Positions 1 to 8,536 of a stretch of 64,000 nt of DNA are shown one piece after another. Location of the stretch: NCBI RefSeq assembly GCF_001941945.1, contig NZ_CP015583.1:4178501-4242500 (forward strand). The letters are read 5' to 3'. Both the position numbers and the translations under genes were made by a program. The DNA is from Roseomonas gilardii. Its GTDB lineage: Bacteria > Pseudomonadota > Alphaproteobacteria > Acetobacterales > Acetobacteraceae. Every line of letters begins with the position of its first letter. Within the stretch, counting starts at the first letter, position 1. The notes beneath the pieces are model-generated. The model was not told where the DNA came from and ran no database searches. It was given only the letters and a program-made list of their open reading frames with translations.

Positions 1-1014
1 GCGGCGCGCAGCGGGCGGCGGCGGCTGCTCTCGGTCTTCTTCGGCGGCGGCACGCCCTCGCTGATGCCGCCGGATCTGGTGGCCGGCATCCTGGAGGATG
101 CCCGCCGCCTCTTCGATGCCCCGCCGGAGCTGGAGGTGACGCTGGAGGCCAACCCGACCTCGGTGGAGGCCGCGAAGCTCCGCGCCTTCCGCGAGGCCGG
201 GGTGAACCGCCTGTCCCTCGGCGTGCAGTCGCTGGAGGAGGAATCCCTCCGCTTCCTGGGCCGCCAGCATTCGGCCGGCGAGGCGGTGGCGGCGCTGGAA
301 CAGGCCCGCGCCACCTTCCCGCGCCTCTCCTTCGACCTGATCTATGCCCGCCCCGGCCAGTCCGAGGCCTCCTGGCGCGCCGAGCTGCGGCGCGCCCTGG
401 CGCTGGCCGCCGACCATCTCTCGCTCTACCAGCTCACCATCGAGCCGGGCACGCGCTTCGCCACGGAACATGCCCGCGGCGCCTTCGCCCTGCCGGCGGA
501 TGACGACGCGGCCGCGATGTACACCGCCACGGCGGAGGAGGCCGCGCGCTTCGGCCTTCTGCCCTACGAGGTCTCGAACTACGCGAAGCCGGGGGCGGAA
601 AGCCGGCACAACCTCGCCTACTGGCGCTATGGCGACTATCTCGGCATCGGCGCCGGGGCGCACCAGCGGCTGGAACTCGGCGGCGTCCTCCTCGCCGCCC
701 GCCGCCACCGCGCCCCGGAATCCTGGCTCTCCCTGGTGGAGCGCGAGGGCCATGCCCGGGTGGAGGAAACAGCCCTGGCGCCGGAGGAACGGGGGCGGGA
801 GGCGCTGCTGATGGGCCTGCGCCTCGCCGAAGGCATCGACCCCGCCCGCGTCGAACGCCGCAGCGGCCGGCCCTTCGCCGATCTGGTGGAGCCGGCGGTG
901 CTGGAAGCCTGCCTGGAGGAAGACTACCTCCGCTGGTCGCCCGAGGGCCGGCTGATCGCCACCACCGAGGGTCGCCTGCGCCTCGACGCCATGCTGCCCG
1001 CCCTGCTGCGCTGA
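1..1014 (+). CDS. hemW: Radical SAM heme chaperone HemW, 3' part
   Basis: This is the C-terminal ~337 residues of a HemW / oxygen-independent coproporphyrinogen oxidase-like protein. The frame is open from base 1, so the start and the radical-SAM CxxxCxxC cluster motif lie upstream of the window. Visible family marks are FFGGGTPS near residue 14, NRLSLGVQS, DLIYARPGQ and YEVSNYAKPG, followed by the HemW-type C-terminal domain. Family members of this type bind heme and are thought to deliver it to respiratory cytochromes, as opposed to acting as the heme-pathway oxidase HemN. The cytochrome c maturation genes a few hundred bases downstream, on the other strand, fit a heme-handling neighbourhood. 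Confidence 0.9.
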   Translation, partial: AARSGRRRLLSVFFGGGTPSLMPPDLVAGILEDARRLFDAPPELEVTLEANPTSVEAAKLRAFREAGVNRLSLGVQSLEEESLRFLGRQHSAGEAVAALEQARATFPRLSFDLIYARPGQSEASWRAELRRALALAADHLSLYQLTIEPGTRFATEHARGAFALPADDDAAAMYTATAEEAARFGLLPYEVSNYAKPGAESRHNLAYWRYGDYLGIGAGAHQRLELGGVLLAARRHRAPESWLSLVEREGHARVEETALAPEERGREALLMGLRLAEGIDPARVERRSGRPFADLVEPAVLEACLEEDYLRWSPEGRLIATTEGRLRLDAMLPALLR

Positions 1015-1053
1015 GGGGCCCGCGTCCCGACCCAGCCCCGCCCGCCGCGCAGC

Positions 1054-1446
1054 CTACCCCTCGAAGCGGCTCCCGGCATCGCGGTCGCGCTCGTACCGCC
1101 GCGCGAGCGGAAACGGCGGCAGCCAGGATTCGCGCCGGATGATCCAGCTCTCATAGGTCGGGGTGAACCGATCGGGCGCATCCAGGCTCCCCAGATTCAA
1201 CTCCACCTCATCTCCGCTGCGCCCGAAGACGGTCGAGCCGCAGCGCGGACAGAAGAACCGCCCGGCATAGTCGCGCGTCTCGCCCTCCACCGTCACCGCA
1301 TCCCCGGGGAAGATCGCGGAGGCGTGGAACAGCGCCCCATGATGCTTGCGGCAATCGAGACAGTGGCAGAGGCCGACCCGGTAGGGCGCCCCCGATGCCA
1401 CGATCCGCACCCTGCCGCACAGGCAACCGCCCGTGACGCGATCCAT
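1054..1446 (-). CDS. GFA-family zinc protein (CENP-V/GFA domain)
   Basis: A 130-residue protein of the glutathione-dependent formaldehyde-activating (GFA/CENP-V) fold. The zinc-binding cysteines are visible as GGCLCGRVR near the N-terminus, CHCLDCRK around residue 35 and FCPRCGS around residue 68. The ATG at 1446 was chosen because it places the first Cys motif about 8 residues in, as in the family; the frame stays open upstream but that part has no conserved sequence. The family is named for an enzyme whose activity has been disputed, so the substrate is unknown. It is tail-to-tail with hemW and is followed by a 126-bp gap before ccmI. Confidence 0.8.
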   Translation of the reverse strand: MDRVTGGCLCGRVRIVASGAPYRVGLCHCLDCRKHHGALFHASAIFPGDAVTVEGETRDYAGRFFCPRCGSTVFGRSGDEVELNLGSLDAPDRFTPTYESWIIRRESWLPPFPLARRYERDRDAGSRFEG

Positions 1447-1572
1447 GCTGCGTCTCCCCCCGACATCAGGCGGCTGGAATGCTGGCAGCGAACCTCGTCC
1501 ACTGTCCATGAGAACGGCGGCGGTTCCCACCGGCCGCCCCGCCCCCGCAGCGGTCCGGACGCTCCCCGGGGA

Positions 1573-2364
1573 TCAGGGCAGGCGCCGGAGCTGTTCCGCC
1601 AGGGGCGCGCGCCAGGGCGCATCGGGCGGGGCGGAATCGAGCAGCGCCTGCCAGATGGCCTTGCCCTGCGCCACCTCCCCTTGCCGGATGGCGATGGCGC
1701 CGAGGAGATAGCGCAGCCGCACATCGGCCGGCCGTTCCGCCAGGGCGCGCTGCAACAGGGCCGTGGCCTCGGCGGGGCGGTCGAGCTCGGCCAGCAGCTC
1801 CGCCGTGTCGCCGGCGAGGTCGGGGTCGAAACGCGCCGCCAGGGCCTTCTGCCAGGCCTGCGCGGCTTCGGGCAGATGACCGCGGGACCGTTCGGCATTG
1901 CCGAGCAGCAGCCAGCCCTGCCGGGTCGCGGGATTGGCCGGGTCCAGCGATTCCACGCGGGCGCGGAGCTGGCCAAGCAGCGCCTCCTCCCGCGCATTGC
2001 TCTCGGTGCGCTCGGTCAGGGTGGCCGATGGCAGGCCCGGCTGGCCATGCCAGAGATAGAGCCCGAGCCCGAGGGCCGGGATCAGGAACAGCGCTGCCCA
2101 GAGCACGGGCTGGCCGGACCCCTGCCGCAGCACCGCCTCCGCCGGGGCGGCGAGGATGCGGCGCTGCAACTCCAGCAGGGCGGTGGCGTGGCTGCCCTGG
2201 TCGAGCCGCCCCTCCGCGAGCTGCCCGTCGAGTTCGGCGCGCTGGGCCTGGTAGAGCGCCAAGTCGGCCTCGCGCCGGCCGCGCGGCGCAGCGGGGCGCC
2301 AGAGGGTAAAGAGGAAGGGCGACAGGCAAAGCAGCGCGGCGATGCCGAACAGGGCCCAGCTCAT
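1573..2364 (-). CDS. ccmI: Cytochrome c biogenesis protein CcmI
   Basis: A 263-residue inner-membrane protein of the cytochrome c maturation (System I) heme-ligation complex. Two membrane segments are visible: residues ~3-20, and ~96-115 (start WAALFLIPALGLGLYLW). They flank a charged cytoplasmic loop with the CcmI pattern LYQAQRAELD. The rest is an Ala/Leu-rich TPR-like periplasmic domain, which in the family holds apocytochrome c for heme attachment. Its ATG overlaps the end of ccmH by 4 bp. It is the last gene of the ccmF-ccmG-ccmH-ccmI run. Confidence 0.9.
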   Translation of the reverse strand: MSWALFGIAALLCLSPFLFTLWRPAAPRGRREADLALYQAQRAELDGQLAEGRLDQGSHATALLELQRRILAAPAEAVLRQGSGQPVLWAALFLIPALGLGLYLWHGQPGLPSATLTERTESNAREEALLGQLRARVESLDPANPATRQGWLLLGNAERSRGHLPEAAQAWQKALAARFDPDLAGDTAELLAELDRPAEATALLQRALAERPADVRLRYLLGAIAIRQGEVAQGKAIWQALLDSAPPDAPWRAPLAEQLRRLP

Positions 2365-2861
2365 GCGGCGCCTCCCTTCCCGGCGGCCGGACGTGCCTCG
2401 CCCTCGATCTCGGCGAGGCGCCGCCGTTCCGCCTCCGTCAGCGCCGTGGCGGGGGCCGGGCGCCGCCGGCGCAGCAGCAGCACCGTGCCCGCCCCCAGTA
2501 TCAGGGCCAGGGCGGGCGTGGCCCAGAGCAGGAGGGTGGCGGCATTCACGGGCGGCCGCAGCAGCACGAAATCGCCGTAGCGGTCGTGCAGGAAGCGCAC
2601 GATCTCCTCGTCGCTGCGCCCGGCGGCGACCTGCTCGCGCACGATGCGGCGAAGCTGGTGGGCGAGGTCGGCGTCGCTGTCCTCGATGGACTGGTTCTGG
2701 CAGACCATGCAGCGCAGCTCGCGCCCGATCTCGCGCGCCCGCTCCTCCTGCGCCGGGTCGGGCAGCAGATCCTCCGGCCGGTCGATCGCCCAAGCGGGAG
2801 ACAAGGCCAGGGAAAGCAGCGCCGCCAGCAGCGGCAGCACGGGAAGAAGCCGCCGCATCAT
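2361..2861 (-). CDS. ccmH: Cytochrome c maturation protein CcmH
   Basis: A 166-residue thiol-disulfide protein that keeps apocytochrome c CxxCH cysteines reduced for heme ligation. It has a signal peptide with probable cleavage after AWA (residue 25), the family motif LRCMVCQNQ with redox cysteines at residues 51 and 54, and one membrane anchor at about 104-124, followed by RRRR. The start overlaps the ccmG stop (ATGA) and the stop overlaps the ccmI start, so translation is probably coupled. The length fits the short alphaproteobacterial CcmH with a separate CcmI, unlike the fused E. coli form. Confidence 0.93.
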   Translation of the reverse strand: MMRRLLPVLPLLAALLSLALSPAWAIDRPEDLLPDPAQEERAREIGRELRCMVCQNQSIEDSDADLAHQLRRIVREQVAAGRSDEEIVRFLHDRYGDFVLLRPPVNAATLLLWATPALALILGAGTVLLLRRRRPAPATALTEAERRRLAEIEGEARPAAGKGGAA

Positions 2862-3511
2862 GCGTAGCGCCGCAGCAGGGGGCGGAGATCCTGCTCCACC
2901 ACCTCCGGCGTCACCGGCCCGGCCCAGCGCCAGCGGATGATGCCCTGCCGGTCCACGAAATAGGTCTCGGGCACGCCATAGACGCCCCATTCGATCCCCA
3001 CCCGCCCCGTGGCATCGGCGCCGAGCCGCGCGAAGGGATTGCCGCGCCGCTCCAGGAAGGCGCGGGCCTCCGGCGCCTTGTCCTTGTAGCTGACGCCATA
3101 GACCGGCACCCCCTCGCGGGCGAGCTGCATGAGCTGCGGATGCTCGATGGTGCAGGGCACGCACCAGGAGGCCCAGAAATTCACCAGCACCGGCCGCTCC
3201 ATGCCGCGCAGCGCGGCCACGTCCAGCGGCGGGATCTCGCCCATCCCCTCCACCGGGCCGAGCGGCATGGCGGGCACCGGCCTGCCGATCAGGGCGGAGG
3301 GCACGCCGGTCGGGTCATAGGAACCGTCTCGCAGCCCCCGCAGCATCCCCCAGAAGCCCAGCCCCGCCGCGGCGGTGAGGCCCAGCGGCACGGCCAGCAG
3401 GGCACGGCGGTGCCAGTCAGGGCGCTTCGGGTCCGGCTGCTCCGCCACCTCGCTGCGCGTGCTTCCCGTGAAACGCGCCCCCTCCGCGCCGGGTCCGGTC
3501 TGCCCGCTCAC
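2858..3511 (-). CDS. ccmG: Thiol:disulfide interchange protein CcmG/DsbE
   Basis: A 217-residue membrane-anchored thioredoxin-like protein that passes electrons to CcmH and apocytochrome c. It has an N-terminal anchor at about 36-56, the thioredoxin active site FWASWCVPC (Cys117 and Cys120) and the cis-Pro segment YGVPETYFVD. The GTG start at 3511 was chosen because it overlaps the ccmF stop in GTGA, matching the tight coupling in the rest of the operon; the frame remains open upstream only as an antisense-like shadow inside ccmF. The N-terminal tail of ~35 residues before the anchor is longer than in E. coli DsbE. Confidence 0.9.
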   Translation of the reverse strand: MSGQTGPGAEGARFTGSTRSEVAEQPDPKRPDWHRRALLAVPLGLTAAAGLGFWGMLRGLRDGSYDPTGVPSALIGRPVPAMPLGPVEGMGEIPPLDVAALRGMERPVLVNFWASWCVPCTIEHPQLMQLAREGVPVYGVSYKDKAPEARAFLERRGNPFARLGADATGRVGIEWGVYGVPETYFVDRQGIIRWRWAGPVTPEVVEQDLRPLLRRYA

Positions 3512-5478
3512 GCGATGGCCTCCTTGTCCGCCGCGACGGGCTTCCGGGCAGGCGCGGCAACACGTGCCCGCCGGTCGGAGAGCGACAGCGCCCCGCCCAG
3601 CGCCATCACCACGGCCCCGAACCAGATCCAGGGCGCCAGCGTGTTGTGGTGCAGACGCAGCACCACGCGGCCCATGCCTTCCTCGCCCATCACGGCATAG
3701 AGGTCGGTCACCGCATTGGTGCGGATTGCCGCCTCCCCCGTCGTGGTCTGGGCCAGTGGGAAGAAGCGGCGCTGCGGCGTCAGGATGGTGACCGTCCTGC
3801 CGTCGCGCAGCACCTCCAGCCGCGCCTCCCGCGCCGTCCAGTTCGGCCCCGTGACGTCGCGCAGCGCATCGAGCCGCCATTCATAGCCCGCGAAATCCGT
3901 GGAGCCGCCGGGCTTCAGCGCCACCAGCCTGTCGGTGGCGAGCCCCATCCCCGCCAGCCCGGCCAGGGTCACGCCCAGCCCGGCATGGGCCAGCGCGGCG
4001 CCCCAGGCGGCGCGCGGCAGGCGCGCGGCCCGGGCCAGCGCGCCGCCGGGGCGGGAGAAGAGCGCGACGCGCCCGGCGAGATCGGCACAGGCCCCCAGGA
4101 CCAGCCAGGCGGCCCCGGCGAAGCCGATGGCGGGGCCGATCCGCTCCCCCGCGACCCAGAGCGTCACCAGGAAGGCCCCCAGGGCGCAGAGCGCCGCCCA
4201 CCAGAGGCGCTCCACCACCGGCCAGGCCCGCGCCCGCTTCCAGGCCAGCACCGGCCCGGCGGCGGTGGCCGCCACCAGCGGCACCACCAGCGGCAGCAGG
4301 GCGGTGTTGAAGAAGGGCGGCCCGACCGAGATCTTCGCGTGCAGCACGAGGTCGGCGAACATCGGATAGAGCGTGCCGACCAGCACCACCGCGGTGATCG
4401 AGCAGAGCAGCAGGTTGTTCAGCACCAGCGCCCCCTCCCGCGACAGCGGCGCGAAGCGCCCGGCGGGCGCCATGGCCGGCGCGCGGAAGGCGAAGAGCGC
4501 CAGCGCCCCGCCGAGATAGAGCGCCAGCAGCACCAGGATGAAGACGCCGCGCTGCGGGTCGCTGGCGAAGGCATGCACGCTGTTCAGCACGCCCGACCGC
4601 ACCAGGAAGGTGCCCAGCAGCGACATGCCGAAGCCCAGGATCGCCAGCAGCACGGCCCAGATCTTCAGCGCCTCGCGCTTCTCCACCACCACGGCGGTGT
4701 GCAGCAGCGCGGTGCCGGCCAGCCAGGGCAGCAGCGAGGCGTTCTCCACCGGGTCCCAGAACCAGAACCCGCCCCAGCCCAGCGTGTAGTAGGCCCACCA
4801 GGAACCCAGCGCGATGCCGAGCGTCAGGAAGCTCCAGGCCGCGAGCGCCCAGGGCCGCACCCAGCGCCCCCAGGCGGCATCCACCCGCCCCTCGATCAGC
4901 GCCGCCACGGCGAAGGCGAAGGTGACGGCGAAGCCGACATAGCCCGCGTAGAGGATCGGCGGATGGAAGGCGAGGCCCGGGTCCTGCAGCACCGGGTTCA
5001 GCCCCTGCCCGTCCATCGGCGCCGGCCAGACCCGGGTGAAGGGGTTGGAGGTGGCCAGGATGAAAAGCAGGAAGCCCGCGCTGATCATGCCCAGCACCGC
5101 CAGCACCCGCGCCCGCAGCGCCCCCGGCAGGTCGCCACCGAAGACCGCCACCGCCCCGGAACAGAGGCCCAGGATCAGCACCCAGAGCACCATGGAACCC
5201 TCGTGGTTCCCCCAGGCACCGGAGAGCTTGTAGAGCATCGGCTTGGCCGAATGGCTGTTCTGCACCACCGCCAGCACCGAGGTGTCGTTGCTGGCGAAGC
5301 ACCACAGCAGCGCGCCGAAGGCGGCCGCCACCGCCAGCAGCCCCGACAGCGCCAGGCCCGGCGCGGCGGCGATCAGCCGTGCCTCCCCCCTCTGCGCCCC
5401 CCAGAGCGGCAGCACCGACTGGGCGAGGGCGATCGCACAGGCCAGGGCCAGGGCGAAGTGTCCGAGTTCGGCGGTCAT
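3508..5478 (-). CDS. ccmF: Heme lyase subunit CcmF
   Basis: A 656-residue polytopic membrane protein, the core of the System I heme-ligation complex. The tryptophan-rich WWD-type signature is clear (WGGFWFWDPVENASLLPW), with many hydrophobic segments and a large periplasmic domain near residues 490-600. The length matches the family. It begins the ccmF-G-H-I block. Upstream it is separated from ccmE by 387 bp of repeat sequence, which is odd because these genes otherwise overlap by 4 bp. Confidence 0.95.
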   Translation of the reverse strand: MTAELGHFALALACAIALAQSVLPLWGAQRGEARLIAAAPGLALSGLLAVAAAFGALLWCFASNDTSVLAVVQNSHSAKPMLYKLSGAWGNHEGSMVLWVLILGLCSGAVAVFGGDLPGALRARVLAVLGMISAGFLLFILATSNPFTRVWPAPMDGQGLNPVLQDPGLAFHPPILYAGYVGFAVTFAFAVAALIEGRVDAAWGRWVRPWALAAWSFLTLGIALGSWWAYYTLGWGGFWFWDPVENASLLPWLAGTALLHTAVVVEKREALKIWAVLLAILGFGMSLLGTFLVRSGVLNSVHAFASDPQRGVFILVLLALYLGGALALFAFRAPAMAPAGRFAPLSREGALVLNNLLLCSITAVVLVGTLYPMFADLVLHAKISVGPPFFNTALLPLVVPLVAATAAGPVLAWKRARAWPVVERLWWAALCALGAFLVTLWVAGERIGPAIGFAGAAWLVLGACADLAGRVALFSRPGGALARAARLPRAAWGAALAHAGLGVTLAGLAGMGLATDRLVALKPGGSTDFAGYEWRLDALRDVTGPNWTAREARLEVLRDGRTVTILTPQRRFFPLAQTTTGEAAIRTNAVTDLYAVMGEEGMGRVVLRLHHNTLAPWIWFGAVVMALGGALSLSDRRARVAAPARKPVAADKEAIA

Positions 5479-5519
5479 GGCATTCCCTGGCCGGGGCTTT
5501 GGCGTGGCGCGGCGTGGCG

Positions 5520-5840
5520 GCCCCCGGGGGAGAGGCGCCGCCTCTCCCGCCGGACCCCCACTCCGCCGGGGACCGAGGCCGGTCCCCGGACCCCGGGCTT
5601 TCGTTGGTGCTGGTGGTCGCCGTCAGCCCGACGCCCGATCCCTGAGATCTGGCGGATCAGTGGGGCTCCCGAACAAGAAAAACGCCCTGCCCACGCTCGT
5701 GGCGCCCGAAGTCGCCGGAGAGCGATGCTCTCCGGCGCGACCCGGCCGACAGCAAGGACCAGCGAACCGGGTCCAGGGCCCGCAGGGTCCTGGCGGATAA
5801 GGGGGCGCGGGGGAAAAGGCGGGGCCTTGTCCCCCGGGGA
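5520..5840. repeat. Composite hairpin repeat, inverted pair, inside the ccm operon
   Basis: The 387-bp gap between ccmE and ccmF holds no convincing gene. Its left end has two perfect hairpins: GGGAGAGGC/GCCTCTCCC (5528-5548) and CCGGGGACC/GGTCCCCGG (5566-5589). Its right end carries the same kind of element in opposite orientation: CCAGG/CCTGG (5773-5793) and a G-rich/C-rich arm near 5809-5835. The middle shares motifs with other loci, such as CGCCGGAGAG near 5713 and the GTCAGCC block near 5622. Related copies lie near 8.5, 19.8, 24.7, 54.9 and 61 kb. The hairpins could attenuate or stabilise the operon transcript. Confidence 0.75.
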
Positions 5841-5865
5841 CAGCGGCCCGATGACCACCATGCGC

Positions 5866-6384
5866 CTACCCGCCACGCTTCACGGGGCTGGCGGACAGCG
5901 TGTTCCAGGACGCCGCCGGGGGTGGGTCGCCCTTCTTCGGGTCCCAGTGGCCGGAGCGTTTCAGCGCATCCGCCACCTCGGGCGGCATGTAGCTCTCATC
6001 GTGCTTGGCCAGGACCTCGCTGGCCAGGAAGCTGCCATCGGGCTGCAACCTGCCCAGGGTGACGACCCCCTGCCCTTCGCGGAACAGGTCCGGCAGCACC
6101 CCGGCAAAGCGGACGGCCACCGTGTGCTGCCCATCGGTCACGCGGAAGCTGACATGGGGAACGTTGTCCGCGCCGGTGTCGCGGTGGAGGCTGCCGGCCT
6201 CGACCAGCCCGCCCAGGCGGAAGGCGCGGCCGGGCTCGGGGTGCTGCGCCGCCACGTCGCTGGGCGAGCGGAAGAAGACGATGTTGTCCTGGAAGGCCGA
6301 GAGGGCCAGCGCCGAGGCGGTGCCGATGCCCAGCGCGCAAAGGGCCAGCACCCAGAGTCGGCGCGACTTGCGGGACAGGCTCAA
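5866..6384 (-). CDS. ccmE: Heme chaperone CcmE
   Basis: A 172-residue membrane-anchored heme chaperone. It covalently binds heme from CcmC through a histidine and hands it to the CcmF/H complex. A TTG start at 6384 is preferred because it overlaps the ccmD stop (TTGA) and places the membrane anchor (residues ~10-30) right after the basic SRKSRR stretch; no ATG or GTG lies nearby. The heme-binding motif LAKHDESYMPPE is present with His128. The OB-fold body has the expected length and ends in a Pro/Ser-rich tail. Confidence 0.92.
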   Translation of the reverse strand: MSLSRKSRRLWVLALCALGIGTASALALSAFQDNIVFFRSPSDVAAQHPEPGRAFRLGGLVEAGSLHRDTGADNVPHVSFRVTDGQHTVAVRFAGVLPDLFREGQGVVTLGRLQPDGSFLASEVLAKHDESYMPPEVADALKRSGHWDPKKGDPPPAASWNTLSASPVKRGG

Positions 6385-6527
6385 GGCTGGCCCCCCCTCG
6401 CCCCGTCCAGCGCCGCCAGCCGCCGCCGCGCCTGCCCCTGCCGCCACAGCGCGCCGAGGGACAGCCCGCCCAGCAGGAGCGCGGCCGCCAGCCAGGCCAG
6501 CGTCACATGCCACCAGTGAAGGCTCAC
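6381..6527 (-). CDS. ccmD: Heme exporter protein CcmD
   Basis: A 48-residue single-span protein. It starts at a GTG that overlaps the ccmC stop and reads MSLHWWHVTLAWLAAALLLG followed by a basic RRRLAAL tail. This is the usual CcmD layout: short N-terminus, one membrane helix and a positive cytoplasmic tail. In System I, CcmD helps release holo-CcmE from the CcmABC complex. The assignment rests on size, topology and position between ccmC and ccmE. Confidence 0.85.
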   Translation of the reverse strand: MSLHWWHVTLAWLAAALLLGGLSLGALWRQGQARRRLAALDGARGGQP

Positions 6528-7330
6528 ACCGTCTCTCCATCGAGGCGCCGCGCCCGCGCCAGGGACAGGGCCCGCACCCGCCGCTCCAGGATCGCGGCGC
6601 GGCTGCGCGTCAGCACGATCGCGGCGAAAAGCAGGGTGAAGCCCAGCGCATTCACCAGCAGCGGATAGAGCAGGTCCACATGCAGGCCGGGGGCGCCGAG
6701 CCGGGCCACCGAGGCGGGCTGGTGCAGCGTGTTCCACCAGTCCACCGAGAATTTCACGATCGGCAGGTTCACCGCCCCGACCAGGGCCAGGATGGCACCC
6801 ATCCGCGCCCCGCGCTCCTCCTCCTCGAAGGCGCGCACCAGCGCGGCATGGCCGACCCAGAAGAAGAACAGCACCAGCACCGAGGTCAGCCGCGCGTCCC
6901 AGACCCACCAGGTGCCCCACATCGGCTTGCCCCAGAGGCTGCCGGTGACGAGGCACAGGCCGGTGACGGCGGCGCCGACCGGCGAAATCTCCCGCGCCAC
7001 GATATCGGCCAGCGGATGCCGCCAGACCAGGCCGGAGAGCGAGGCCAGGGCCAGGGTGGCGTAGCCGCTCATCGCCAGCCAGGCCATCGGCACATGCACG
7101 TACATGATCCGCACCGTCTCCCCCTGCTGCCAGTCCGGCGGGGAGAAGACCAGCGCCCAGGGCACGCCGATGGCGAGCACGAGCACCGCCAGCCCCCAGA
7201 GGATGGGGTTCAGGCGCTCCGTCAGGCGCAGGAAGCGGCCCGGCTGGGCGAAGCGGTGCCAGCCGGCGGCCCGCTTTGCCGCGCCGGGGGCGGGAACGGG
7301 GGCCGGGGTGGGGGCGGAAGAGGCGCTCAC
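6524..7330 (-). CDS. ccmC: Heme exporter/transferase CcmC
   Basis: A 268-residue six-span membrane protein that loads heme on CcmE. The diagnostic WWD motif is present as WGTWWVWDARLTS, with the flanking periplasmic histidines in the YVHVP and WWNTLHQ segments. The start is GTG at 7330, which gives a ~45-residue Pro/Ala-rich N-terminal tail before the first helix. It heads the ccmC-ccmD-ccmE run, all joined by 4-bp overlaps. CcmA and CcmB, its usual ATPase and permease partners, are not in this window. The divergent gene at 7422 leaves a 91-bp shared promoter region. Confidence 0.94.
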   Translation of the reverse strand: MSASSAPTPAPVPAPGAAKRAAGWHRFAQPGRFLRLTERLNPILWGLAVLVLAIGVPWALVFSPPDWQQGETVRIMYVHVPMAWLAMSGYATLALASLSGLVWRHPLADIVAREISPVGAAVTGLCLVTGSLWGKPMWGTWWVWDARLTSVLVLFFFWVGHAALVRAFEEEERGARMGAILALVGAVNLPIVKFSVDWWNTLHQPASVARLGAPGLHVDLLYPLLVNALGFTLLFAAIVLTRSRAAILERRVRALSLARARRLDGETV

Positions 7331-7421
7331 CCTGCCTCTCTACGCCCTCGGGCCAATGGATTGAAGCGCCCGATGATCCGGGCTTGAGTGCGCGCTCGAA
7401 AAGCTGAACAGGGATTCCGCC

Positions 7422-7715
7422 ATGCTGTTTGCCATTCGTTGCGAGGACAAGCCGGACGCGCTGGAGAAGCGCATGGAAACACGGCCGGCCCATCTGAACT
7501 GGCTGGAAAGCCACCAGAAGGACCTCCTCCTGGTCGGGCCGCTGCTGGACGGCGAGGGCAAGCCCAAGGGTAGCCTGCTGGTGGTGGAGATGCCCGACCG
7601 CGCCGCCGCCGAGGCCTTCGCCGCCGCCGACCCCTATGCCTTCGCCGGCGTCTTCGCCTCCACCACGGTCGAGCCCTTCCGCCTCGTCTTCAAGGACGGC
7701 GCGAAGGTCGGCTGA
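7422..7715 (+). CDS. YciI-like protein
   Basis: A 97-residue protein of the YciI family, a small ferredoxin-like fold related to muconolactone isomerase. Typical elements are MLFAIRCEDKPDALEKR, the conserved His/Asp region RPAHLNWLE, LLVGPLLD, and an ADPYAFAGVF block. No function is firmly established for these small cytosolic proteins. It is followed after 1 bp by an EVE-domain gene and then by a small Rieske gene, probably one transcript divergent from ccmC. Confidence 0.85.
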   Translation: MLFAIRCEDKPDALEKRMETRPAHLNWLESHQKDLLLVGPLLDGEGKPKGSLLVVEMPDRAAAEAFAAADPYAFAGVFASTTVEPFRLVFKDGAKVG

Positions 7716-7716
7716 A

Positions 7717-8148
7717 ATGCGCCACTGGCTGGTCAAGAGCGAGCCCGACGCCTTCTCCTGGGACCAGCAGGTCGCGAACGGCGTCGAGCCCTGGACCGGG
7801 GTGCGCAACGCGGTCGCGGCGCGCAACCTGCGAGAGATGGCGCTGGGCGACCGGGCCTTCTTCTACCATTCCAACATCGGCAAGGAGATCGTCGGCGTGG
7901 TCGAGGTGGTGCGCACCGCCTACCAGGACCCGACGGACGACACGGGCCGCTGGGTCTGCGTGGACGTGAAGGCACGGGGCCCGGTGCCGCGCAGGGTCAC
8001 GCTGGCGGAGATCAAGGCCGACCCCCGCCTCGCCGAGCTGGCGCTGGTGCGGCAGTCGCGCCTCTCCGTCATGCCGGTGGGCGCGGAGCACTGGGCCATC
8101 CTCTGCGACATGGCGGGCTGGAAGGACGAAGCCAGCCGCGCTGCGTGA
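7717..8148 (+). CDS. EVE domain protein (thymocyte nuclear protein 1-like)
   Basis: A 143-residue protein that is almost entirely one EVE domain, a PUA-like fold. The N-terminus MRHWLVKSEPDAFSW and the following GVRNAVAARNLREMALGDRAFFYHSN stretch (read here in parts: GVRNAVAARNLREM, then ALGDRAFFYHSN) are diagnostic. EVE domains recognise modified bases in nucleic acids in some systems. This stand-alone form is widespread in Proteobacteria and of unknown substrate. It is translationally close to the YciI gene (1 bp) and 10 bp before the Rieske gene. Confidence 0.9.
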   Translation: MRHWLVKSEPDAFSWDQQVANGVEPWTGVRNAVAARNLREMALGDRAFFYHSNIGKEIVGVVEVVRTAYQDPTDDTGRWVCVDVKARGPVPRRVTLAEIKADPRLAELALVRQSRLSVMPVGAEHWAILCDMAGWKDEASRAA

Positions 8149-8158
8149 CGCAGACGGC

Positions 8159-8509
8159 ATGGCGGAGGGCGAGCGCCTGCTCTGCCATCTGGAGGACATC
8201 CCGGATGGCGGCGCGCGGGGCTTCCCGGCCTCGCCCGGCGGCTTCATCGGCCTGGTGGCGGTGCGGCGCGGCGGGCGGGTCTTCGTCTACCTGAATTCCT
8301 GCCCGCATATCGGCGTGCCGCTGGAGGTGCTGCCCGACCGCTTCCTGGACGGGCGGCGGGAACACGTCGTCTGCGCCCTGCACGGCGCCCGCTTCCGGAT
8401 CGAGGACGGCTTCTGCGTCTCCGGCCCCTGCGCCGGGGATAGCCTGGAGGCCGTCCCGGCGGAAATCCGCGACGGCGCGGTGATCGTTCCGGCGGAAGCC
8501 GGCATCTGA
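8159..8509 (+). CDS. Small Rieske [2Fe-2S] protein
   Basis: A 116-residue protein that consists of one Rieske domain. The two iron-sulfur ligand pairs are CPH (Cys48, His50) and CALH (Cys72, His75), each with the usual spacing. No signal peptide or membrane segment is visible, so it is probably a soluble ferredoxin-type electron carrier. Its partner is not evident here. A role as an oxygenase ferredoxin is possible, but the only ring-hydroxylating oxygenase in the window is at 36 kb and has other electron carriers in its own operon. Confidence 0.88.
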   Translation: MAEGERLLCHLEDIPDGGARGFPASPGGFIGLVAVRRGGRVFVYLNSCPHIGVPLEVLPDRFLDGRREHVVCALHGARFRIEDGFCVSGPCAGDSLEAVPAEIRDGAVIVPAEAGI

Positions 8510-8536
8510 TCCGGACGGCGGAACGCATCCTTGGCC

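Noticed and set aside
3646-6519. A 957-codon open frame antisense to ccmF and ccmE
   Set aside because: It is the GC-rich shadow of real genes on the other strand; its product is Arg/Pro/Gly/His-rich without any domain.
8159-8509. Small Rieske protein as the dedicated ferredoxin of the oxygenase at 36 kb
   Set aside because: It is 27 kb away in a different transcript, and the oxygenase operon has its own redox genes.
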